From Thermoleophilia bacterium (GTDB taxonomy: Bacteria > Actinomycetota > Thermoleophilia > Gaiellales > SKUG01), in NCBI GenBank assembly GCA_020438525.1, contig JAGQUL010000233.1:1-6994 (forward strand): a stretch of 6,994 bases of DNA. Direction: 5' to 3'. The notes beneath the pieces are model-generated. The model did not search any database and was not told the DNA's origin. It saw only the letters and a list, made by a program, of their open reading frames with translations. A program made the position numbers and the translations under genes. Below are positions 1-4,938 of this stretch, piece by piece. Every line of letters begins with the position of its first letter. Position 1 is the first letter of the stretch.

Positions 1-588
1 GTCGTCGCCGATGATCGGCAGGCCCTTCTCCTCGAAGCGCGCGCGCCACTCGGGTCGGCCGGCGATGAACACCGGGATGCAGTTCACGAAGCCGGTGCCC
101 GCCTCGAGCGCCGCGTTCGCGTAGAACTGCACTGCCTGCTCGCTGCCGACGGGCAGCAGGTTGATGAGCACGTCGACCTCGCGCTCGCGCAGCACTGCGG
201 CCACGTCGACGGGCTCGGCCGGCGACAGCTCGACGACCTCGCTCAGGTACTTGCCGATGCCGTCGAGCGTCGGTCCGCGCTGGACCTCCACGCCGGTGGC
301 GTCGACGTCGGTGAACTTCACCGTGTTGTTCTCGCCGGCGAAGATCGCGTCGGCGAGGTCGAGGCCGACCTTCGCGTCGGCGACGTCGAAAGCCGCGACG
401 AACTCGATGTCGCTGACGTGGTAGCCGGCGACGGTGTGGTGCATGAGGCCTGGCACCTCGTCGCGTGCGTCCGCGTAGTGCGTGACGCCCTGGACGAGGC
501 TCGAGGCGCAGTTGCCGATGCCGGCGATTGCTACTCGGACCTTACCCGGGTGGTTCGCCCCCGATGGGTTCTGGGTCGTGCTGGACAT
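1..588 (-). CDS. ino1: Inositol-3-phosphate synthase, N-terminal part (runs off window)
   Basis: Catalyses the NAD-dependent cyclisation of D-glucose 6-phosphate to 1D-myo-inositol 3-phosphate in the cytoplasm, the committed step for inositol lipids and related inositol compounds. 196 codons are visible, about half of the roughly 360-residue actinobacterial enzyme; the 3' part lies outside the window. After a short variable N-terminus, residues 17-34 carry the Rossmann dinucleotide-binding loop [18 protein letters not shown]. Further family signatures follow: [33 protein letters not shown] and LPVGSEQA. These match the Mycobacterium tuberculosis Ino1 pattern as I recall it. The ATG start is supported by AAGGAG 8 bases upstream. 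The start lies inside the 3' end of the PIP-synthase-like gene (47-base overlap, different frame), so coupled translation is likely. No frame break is seen. Confidence 0.95.
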   Translation of the reverse strand, partial: MSSTTQNPSGANHPGKVRVAIAGIGNCASSLVQGVTHYADARDEVPGLMHHTVAGYHVSDIEFVAAFDVADAKVGLDLADAIFAGENNTVKFTDVDATGVEVQRGPTLDGIGKYLSEVVELSPAEPVDVAAVLREREVDVLINLLPVGSEQAVQFYANAALEAGTGFVNCIPVFIAGRPEWRARFEEKGLPIIGDD

Positions 589-1255
589 TGCCGTGTCTCC
601 TTGATGATGAGCGCTCGCGACGGGGTTTGCGTCCGTCGGGCAACGCTCGCTTGACGTGGATTACGCGCTGCAGGACCGTCAACGCTGCGGTGACGGCGAG
701 CACGTAGACAGCGACCTCGAGTGCGGTCTCCCACCACGTCGCCAGCAGGAGCCCTGCAGAGAGGACCACGACACGCTCCACGCGCGATGCGAGCCCTCCC
801 TTGCACTGCACGCCGAGGCTTTCGGCCTTGGCGCGCGTGTAGCTGACGAGGTACGAGCTTGCGACCGCGACGAAGCACGCCGCGATCGGCCACAGGCTCG
901 GATCCTCGCCCCTGTTGGCGAACATGAGGGCGATGCCCCCGAGGACGAGTCCCTCGCTAACGCGATCGAGCGTGGAGTCGAGGAAGCCGCCGAACGCGCT
1001 GACGCGTCCGGTGACCTTCGCGACCGCCCCGTCGAGCGCATCCATCAGGCTCCCGATCAGGAACACGATGGCTGCAGCGAGGAACGATTCGTGGAAGACC
1101 AGCCATGCCGCGACGCCGTTGAGCACCGTACCTGCGACGGTGACGGCGTTGGGATTGATCGACCCGACCGGGCGCAGCAGCGTGCGCGCGACCCGACGCA
1201 TGATGCGTCGTCCGCCCACCTCATAGCCGTCACGGATGCGCTGGAGCCTGTCCAC
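542..1255 (-). CDS. pgsA1: CDP-alcohol phosphatidyltransferase, likely phosphatidylinositol-phosphate synthase
   Basis: Integral membrane enzyme expected to transfer the phosphatidyl group of CDP-diacylglycerol to inositol 3-phosphate, giving phosphatidylinositol phosphate. 237 residues with about six hydrophobic segments. The CDP-alcohol phosphotransferase motif is at residues 72-97: DALDGAVAK, eight residues, then GGFLDSTLD, i.e. DxxDGxxAK-x8-GxxxDxxxD. All four metal-binding Asp are present; the usual Arg of the AR pair is Lys80. Residues 139-163 ([10 protein letters not shown], then [11 protein letters not shown]) resemble the PIP-synthase signature seen in mycobacterial PgsA1, and the neighbour ino1 makes the expected substrate. 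The chosen start is GTG at 1255, because the N-terminus then reaches family-like length; an ATG at 1201 is an alternative. No Shine-Dalgarno precedes the GTG, but CATAAT lies 8 bases upstream. The basic C-terminal tail (from about residue 203) overlaps ino1. A different CDP-alcohol acceptor cannot be excluded. Confidence 0.85.
   Translation of the reverse strand: MDRLQRIRDGYEVGGRRIMRRVARTLLRPVGSINPNAVTVAGTVLNGVAAWLVFHESFLAAAIVFLIGSLMDALDGAVAKVTGRVSAFGGFLDSTLDRVSEGLVLGGIALMFANRGEDPSLWPIAACFVAVASSYLVSYTRAKAESLGVQCKGGLASRVERVVVLSAGLLLATWWETALEVAVYVLAVTAALTVLQRVIHVKRALPDGRKPRRERSSSRRHGNVQHDPEPIGGEPPG
597..602 (-). promoter_or_regulatory. Shine-Dalgarno of ino1
   Basis: AAGGAG on the minus strand, 8 bases before the ino1 ATG (588-586). 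It lies within the coding sequence of the upstream PIP-synthase-like gene. This fixes the ino1 start and shows that ino1 can be initiated independently despite the overlap. Confidence 0.8.
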
Positions 1256-1263
1256 TGCGGGGG

Positions 1264-1293
1264 ATTATGCCCGTTCGACCGGGCGATGCGTCA
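1264..1293 (-). promoter_or_regulatory. Possible promoter of the PIP-synthase/ino1 unit, leaderless type
   Basis: On the minus strand, TGACGC (1293-1288) and CATAAT (1269-1264) are 18 bases apart. CATAAT ends 8 bases before the GTG start, so transcription would begin at or just before the start codon. The -10 matches consensus at five of six positions; the -35 is weak. It sits in the 45-base gap between the nucleotidyltransferase-like gene and the PIP-synthase-like gene. Confidence 0.35.
1269..1284 (-). terminator. Short GC hairpin after the nucleotidyltransferase-like gene
   Basis: GCCCG (1269-1273) pairs with CGGGC (1280-1284) around a six-base loop. It lies 16 bases past the stop codon of the upstream gene and touches the candidate -10 of the next gene. 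There is no T-run, and five base pairs are few, so it is at best a weak attenuator. Confidence 0.3.
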
Positions 1294-1300
1294 TGCGAGC

Positions 1301-2002
1301 TCACGCACGCAGGTACGCAAGTCCGCGAATTGCGGCGCGGGCTGCGTCGTCGACGGCCGCCCGAACGGGTGCTGCCTCGGCAGCGGGACCGGTCTCGAGC
1401 AGGATCGCTCCGCGCGCGGCTCCGGACCGGTCATGCATGAAGAATTCGAGGAAGCTCTCGCCGGCGGTGCCACCCGGGAGGCGGTTGGCATTGCTGACGA
1501 TGCGGTCGCCTGCGTACACGTGCACGTCGGGCGCGGTTCGCGCGAGCGTGCGCTTGATCGCGGACCAGTTGAACTGCGCGCCGTCGCGGCGCGGCAGCAC
1601 CGCGATGTCCACGTCGCCGGGATGCGGCTTGCTGCCCACGTAGCTGCCGCCGACGACGACCTGCTCCACGCCTGCGGCGTGCATCACGCCGAGCGAATGC
1701 CCGAGCTGCGCGGTGAGGTCGGCGCGACGGCTCGTGGATGCAAGGGAGCGCGTCACCTCGTTCCAGGCGACGTGGTGGATGCCGGCGGGCAGGTCGCCGG
1801 CCGCGGTCACGGCCGGGAGCCCTTCGCCCATCGCGGCGACCGCGGCCCAGGCCCGCTGCAGCGCGGCCTTGTTGACGGCGGTGGTCGAGCGGACGCCGCC
1901 GGCGCCGTCGGATACCGCGCCGCCGATCCCGCCGGGAATCGGCGCGTCCAACGGCAGGAACGCCGGAATCGCCGCGCTCGCGGCAGCACTCGTCACGGTC
2001 AT
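1301..2002 (-). CDS. Nucleotidyltransferase-fold protein of unknown function
   Basis: 233 residues; I do not recognise a named family with certainty. Residues 115-134 read VVVGGSYVGSKPHPGDVDIA, i.e. hGGS followed by DxD (Asp130, Asp132), the metal/nucleotide-binding pattern of minimal polymerase-beta-like nucleotidyltransferases. A later block, residues 184-202 (FLEFFMHDRSGAARGAILL), resembles the tail of small uncharacterised proteins with this fold. The first ~100 residues are Ala/Gly-rich and low in complexity, without signal peptide or membrane segment. The ATG start is supported by GGGGAGA 8 bases upstream. A HEPN or other toxin partner, which would suggest a MNT-type antitoxin, is not seen beside it; the downstream neighbour is the PIP-synthase-like gene. 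AMP or nucleotide transfer is inferred only from the motif, and no substrate can be named. Confidence 0.75.
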   Translation of the reverse strand: MTVTSAAASAAIPAFLPLDAPIPGGIGGAVSDGAGGVRSTTAVNKAALQRAWAAVAAMGEGLPAVTAAGDLPAGIHHVAWNEVTRSLASTSRRADLTAQLGHSLGVMHAAGVEQVVVGGSYVGSKPHPGDVDIAVLPRRDGAQFNWSAIKRTLARTAPDVHVYAGDRIVSNANRLPGGTAGESFLEFFMHDRSGAARGAILLETGPAAEAAPVRAAVDDAARAAIRGLAYLRA

Positions 2003-2010
2003 GGTCGTCG

Positions 2011-2017
2011 TCTCCCC
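2011..2017 (-). promoter_or_regulatory. Shine-Dalgarno of the nucleotidyltransferase-like gene
   Basis: GGGGAGA on the minus strand, 8 bases before the ATG at 2002-2000. It supports this start codon. Confidence 0.65.
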
Positions 2018-2033
2018 GAATGAGCAGGCACGG

Positions 2034-2045
2034 GCACGTACGTGC
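2034..2045. promoter_or_regulatory. Perfect 12-bp palindrome in the leader of the nucleotidyltransferase-like gene
   Basis: GCACGTACGTGC is a perfect palindrome 16 bases upstream of the Shine-Dalgarno of the gene ending at 1301. Its place between candidate promoters and the ribosome site would suit an operator for a small dimeric repressor. A second, shorter palindrome CGAATTCG lies a few bases further upstream. No regulator is identified. Confidence 0.3.
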
Positions 2046-2164
2046 AGCGGCCGAATTCGTCCACCGGACTATCGAGGGGGACGACAATGCTGATCCACCC
2101 GTGCAGCCGCAGGCCCGCGGAAAGCGACGGAGAAACGACGCGAAACGGATTGGCGAATTGGGGG

Positions 2165-2193
2165 TTTACAGACGCGGAACCTCGTCGTACAAC
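2165..2193 (+). promoter_or_regulatory. Plus-strand sigma-70-type promoter with no gene downstream
   Basis: TTTACA (2165-2170) and TACAAC (2188-2193) are separated by 17 bases; they match the -35 and -10 consensus at five and four of six positions. The expected start is near 2200. Downstream on the plus strand there is no plausible protein gene before the converging propeller gene ends at 2473, so the natural product would be a small RNA ending at the 2392-2433 hairpin. Confidence 0.45.
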
Positions 2194-2196
2194 AGT

Positions 2197-2226
2197 GGTA
2201 TAGCGATTCGGGAGACCGCATCTGAA
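2197..2226 (-). promoter_or_regulatory. Possible minus-strand promoter for the nucleotidyltransferase-like gene
   Basis: TTCAGA (2226-2221) and TATACC (2202-2197), 18 bases apart on the minus strand, each match consensus at four of six positions. This would give a leader of about 190 bases. A second weaker pair, TTGTAC (2192-2187) and TGTAAA (2170-2165), 16 apart, lies just downstream. Neither is strong alone. Confidence 0.3.
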
Positions 2227-2285
2227 ACGGTCCCGACGCTGACATAGACATCCGGTCCACGGACGGATCAGCGCCGTATGCACCA

Positions 2286-2308
2286 GGTCGGTCATGGGGG
2301 TGACGACC
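2286..2308. repeat. Hairpin with TGGGGG/CCCCCA hexaloop
   Basis: GGTC-G-GTCA (2286-2294) pairs with TGAC-GACC (2301-2308): eight base pairs with one bulged G. The six-base loop TGGGGG (2295-2300) is identical to the loop of the larger hairpin at 2392-2433. On the minus strand both loops read CCCCCA. Confidence 0.55.
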
Positions 2309-2391
2309 AGCTGCAGGTGGGTGTCGACTGAGGTTTGCCGAGACGTGCGTGGGGTGCGATCTACGGATTACACGAACTTCAGATGGTGACG

Positions 2392-2433
2392 GAGCGGCCC
2401 GGATTGCCTTGGGGGAGGCATACCGGGCCGCTC
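2392..2433. terminator. Strong hairpin downstream of the beta-propeller gene
   Basis: An 11-bp perfect stem, GAGCGGCCCGG (2392-2402) with CCGGGCCGCTC (2423-2433), is followed by a 2x2 internal loop, a further 5 bp (TGCCT/AGGCA) and a six-base loop TGGGGG. It begins 39 bases after the stop codon of the minus-strand propeller gene and would terminate that transcript. For plus-strand transcription it is followed by a T-rich stretch, so it can also end the candidate small RNA. There is no T-run on the minus side, as is common in high-GC actinobacteria. Confidence 0.65.
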
Positions 2434-2472
2434 GTCAATTCTTCTGCGTCGGCGCCGGGTGGCGCGACTCGA

Positions 2473-4881
2473 TCAGGCATCCGGAGCGATTGCCTCGATC
2501 ACGACGGTCGCGGTGTACAGCCCCTTCGGCTGGTCGTCCGCAGCCTTGAAGGCCCAGACCAGGTCGACCTGCCCTGCCTGTCCGGCACCGGCAGTGGTCG
2601 CGAGCTTCGTGGGGGTTGCGGGCACCGCGGCCCACGGATCGGTGTCGGCGGCTTCGCACGATCCCGGCGTGGTGACGGTGTCCTCGACCCACGGCAGCGC
2701 AACGGATGCGGTCAGACCGACGTTCTGGACGCAGACGCCGAACGCATTGGCGGATGGCGCGCCTCCCCAGATGGAACCGCCGCCATAGTCGCTCACGGGG
2801 TTGTCGAGCTGCGTGCGCGCGATCCCGCCGCCGGCGCCGACGAAGATCGCGATGTTCGCGTCGACTGCCGAGGCGCCCCAGATGATGCCGCAGAAGGTCG
2901 GGTCGAGGAACTGCCAGGTCGCGCCGCCATCGCGCGAGCGGCTGGAATTGCACCCTGCCTCGCCAAGGAAGAGGCTGTTCGGACCCATCGCATCGAGTGC
3001 GAACTTCGTGCAGCAGGACAAGCCAGACCTGCCGGTCCACGCGGTCGCGCCGCCATCGGTGGTGTAGCGGACCACGTTGCCGGAGCCCGCGCCACCGGCC
3101 CATGCGATGTCCGTGTCCGTGACCGCCGCGACGCTGGTCAGGTTCTCGGTGGTGCCGGACGTCTGCGCGGACCATGTGGCTCCACCGTCGTCGGTCTTGA
3201 GGATCGTTCCGGAGTCGCCGACGGCGTAGACGCGGTCCTTGTCGGCCGCGTCGACGGCGTGCAGCCGAACGCCGGTGCCGGATGCCTGCTGGACCCAGGA
3301 CGTGCCGCCGTTGGACGTCTTGAGGATCGTGCCGGAGTCACCCACGGCCCAGGCGGTGTACCGATCGACTGCGACGACCCCTCGCAGGTCGGCGCCCGGT
3401 CCCGCGACCTGGACGGACCACGCCGAGCCGTCCGTCGTGGCAAGGATGGTGCCACCGGATCCGACCGCGAACGCATGCGTGGCGTCGACCGCACTGACGG
3501 CGTTCAGGTCGGTGGTGACTCCGCTCGCCTGGGTGTTCCAGGTGCCGCCGTCGGTGGTCTTTCGAATCACCCCTTCGCCGCCGACCGCGTATGCGACGTC
3601 AGCGTTGACCGCGCTCACGCCGAACAGGTCCGTCGCGTCGCCACGCTGCTTCGTCCAGTTGGTGCCGTCGGTCGTGTTGACGATCACGCGCCCGGTGCCG
3701 CCCGCCCAGACCCGGCCCGCAACGCTCGTGGAGTCCTTGATCTCGTTCGTGGTCGCCGCCGCCTGCGCCACCCAGGTCGCACCCGAGTCGGTGGTCTTGG
3801 CGAGCGCCCCCCGTGGGCCGAACACGTAGGCGGTGCCCGCCGCGGTCGCCTCGACGGCGGCATAGAACGGGCGCAGGCTTGCACCGATGCCCGGCGGGAT
3901 GCGGTAGATCCAGGTCGCGCCGCCGTCGCTGCTCGCGTAGACCCCTCCCTCGGCGGTCGGGGCGAAGACGGTGGTTCCGTCGAAGGTCGAGACGTCGATC
4001 GCAATCCCCATCGATGCCGTGGGCGACCAATTGACACCGTCGGTGGTCTTGAGCAGCCTGCTGTTGTCGGCGTCGACGACGTAGACGGTGTTCGTGCCGA
4101 GCGCCCCGTCGATCGATCGGATGTCAGGCGCCCCCGCCAGCACCTGGGCCGACCAGCTCGCTCCGCCGTCGGTGCTCTTGAGGATCGTGCCGCCCCCGGC
4201 GACCGCGTACAGGTTCGAGGCGCTGGTCTTGGTCGCACCCCAGATGTACTCGGTGGTGCCGCTTGCCACCGGAGTCCAGACACCGCTCCCGTCGGTCCAG
4301 CGCCGGATCGCGCCGCCGCTTCCGAACGCGACCACGGTCGATGCGTCGACCGCGAGCACGTCGTTCACGCCGATCCCGGGATGCGTGACCGTCGTCCACG
4401 TCACGCCGCCGTCGGCGGTTCGGTACAACGTATCGTCGCCTTCGGCCCAGCCGACGCTGGTGGTCGCCATGCTGATCTGGATGGGCCCGACCGACGGCGC
4501 GTCGGAGACAAGCGACGTGCTGTTGGACGACGCCATCGCGGTGCCCTTCGCATCGCGCTGCCCGAGTCGGATCATCGCCGAGTCGTTGCTCGAGCTGAAG
4601 GTGAAGCTGCACACCCCTGCGCCCGTCGATGTCGTGCCGATCGATCCCGGCTGCACGATGCCGAGATCCCATCCCGACGAGGCAGTGCAGTTGTTGGTGA
4701 GCGAGATCGCCGAGGGGATCGTTGCCGTGACAACGGTCGACGACGACGCGGCGCCTGCGCCGGTCGCGCCCGTGGCCGCGGCGATCGCGAGCGAGATGCA
4801 GGCGACGACGATCGCGAATGCCGCCGTGCGCGCGCGCACGAGCGCGGACGTGGGGCGACGGGAGGCCGATCTTCCGAGCAT
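2473..4881 (-). CDS. Secreted Asp-box (BNR/YCF48-like) beta-propeller protein
   Basis: 802 residues from the chosen ATG at 4881. Residues 1-45 look like a signal peptide: Arg-rich start, hydrophobic stretch at about 20-36, Ala-rich exit near residue 45. Residues 50-135 form a Ser/Thr-rich beta domain with a Cys pair (NNCTAS, GVCSF). Residues 140-690 hold about 13 Asp-box motifs of the form (T/S)xDGGxxW at roughly 42-residue spacing, such as TADGGVTW, STDGGASW and TDDGGATW, plus a last partial blade; this could be one large or two seven-bladed propellers. Residues 695-802 form a Cys-containing C-terminal beta domain. Neighbouring blades are alike even in DNA: a 14-base identity at 3194-3207 and 3317-3330, 41 codons apart. 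Sialidase catalytic residues are not evident, so binding or a structural role outside the cell is more likely than hydrolysis; the ligand is unknown. An in-frame ATG at 4971 would overlap the acyltransferase gene and place 30 non-signal residues first, so I reject it. Confidence 0.85.
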   Translation of the reverse strand: MLGRSASRRPTSALVRARTAAFAIVVACISLAIAAATGATGAGAASSSTVVTATIPSAISLTNNCTASSGWDLGIVQPGSIGTTSTGAGVCSFTFSSSNDSAMIRLGQRDAKGTAMASSNSTSLVSDAPSVGPIQISMATTSVGWAEGDDTLYRTADGGVTWTTVTHPGIGVNDVLAVDASTVVAFGSGGAIRRWTDGSGVWTPVASGTTEYIWGATKTSASNLYAVAGGGTILKSTDGGASWSAQVLAGAPDIRSIDGALGTNTVYVVDADNSRLLKTTDGVNWSPTASMGIAIDVSTFDGTTVFAPTAEGGVYASSDGGATWIYRIPPGIGASLRPFYAAVEATAAGTAYVFGPRGALAKTTDSGATWVAQAAATTNEIKDSTSVAGRVWAGGTGRVIVNTTDGTNWTKQRGDATDLFGVSAVNADVAYAVGGEGVIRKTTDGGTWNTQASGVTTDLNAVSAVDATHAFAVGSGGTILATTDGSAWSVQVAGPGADLRGVVAVDRYTAWAVGDSGTILKTSNGGTSWVQQASGTGVRLHAVDAADKDRVYAVGDSGTILKTDDGGATWSAQTSGTTENLTSVAAVTDTDIAWAGGAGSGNVVRYTTDGGATAWTGRSGLSCCTKFALDAMGPNSLFLGEAGCNSSRSRDGGATWQFLDPTFCGIIWGASAVDANIAIFVGAGGGIARTQLDNPVSDYGGGSIWGGAPSANAFGVCVQNVGLTASVALPWVEDTVTTPGSCEAADTDPWAAVPATPTKLATTAGAGQAGQVDLVWAFKAADDQPKGLYTATVVIEAIAPDA

Positions 4882-4887
4882 GGGACG

Positions 4888-4916
4888 AGTATCGGCGCGC
4901 GTCGGCCAGACCTGAA
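4888..4916 (-). promoter_or_regulatory. Possible leaderless promoter of the beta-propeller gene
   Basis: GATACT (4893-4888) ends 6 bases before the ATG at 4881, with TTCAGG (4916-4911) 17 bases further up. No Shine-Dalgarno is present before this ATG. The -10 is fair (four of six), the -35 poor (three of six). The -35 lies within the hairpin that follows the acyltransferase gene. Confidence 0.3.
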
Positions 4917-4938
4917 GCCGGTGTACCGGCGTTTCAGG
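4911..4938 (-). terminator. Hairpin overlapping the acyltransferase stop codon
   Basis: CCTGAA (4911-4916) pairs with TTCAGG (4933-4938), and GCCGG (4917-4921) with CCGGC (4926-4930), around loop TGTA with a two-base bulge: 11 bp in total. The stem includes the TGA stop of the acyltransferase gene (4936-4934). No T-run follows, so its strength as a terminator is uncertain. Confidence 0.5.

Larger units (their letters stand above)
2200..2445 (+). ncRNA. Candidate structured small RNA
   Basis: Evidence is positional and structural only. A promoter-like pair points here and a strong hairpin followed by a T-rich stretch (TCAATTCTTCT) ends it. Between them are stem-loops. I, 2202-2240: AGCG/CGCT, CGG/CCG and GACCG/CGGTC, with loop CATCTGAAA. 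II, 2237-2273: CGCTGA/TCAGCG plus TCCG/CGGA; it shares 2237-2240 with stem I, so the two outer stems compete. III, 2286-2308, has hexaloop TGGGGG. The loop of I is complementary over 8 bases to TTCAGATG at 2378-2385. I recognise no SRP, RNase P, tmRNA, 6S or riboswitch signature. Read on the minus strand, two hairpins carry CCCCCA loops, which recalls the C-rich loops of actinobacterial 6C RNA, so the transcribed strand is uncertain. No convincing gene is seen in 2003-2472. Confidence 0.4.

Noticed and set aside
656..2023. Plus-strand open frame of 455 codons
   Set aside because: It lies opposite two genes with recognisable motifs and crosses their boundary; composition is shadow-like and no ribosome site supports it.
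1999..2295. Small minus-strand frame of 98 codons in the gap before the nucleotidyltransferase-like gene
   Set aside because: No recognisable motif and no Shine-Dalgarno noted. It overlaps the start of the next gene and crosses the palindrome and stem-loops.
2200..2445. SRP RNA, tmRNA, RNase P RNA or a tRNA
   Set aside because: None of the conserved words of these RNAs was found (for example GGAAG/AGCAG of SRP RNA, GAGGAAAGTCC of RNase P RNA, or a TTCGA T-loop with CCA end).
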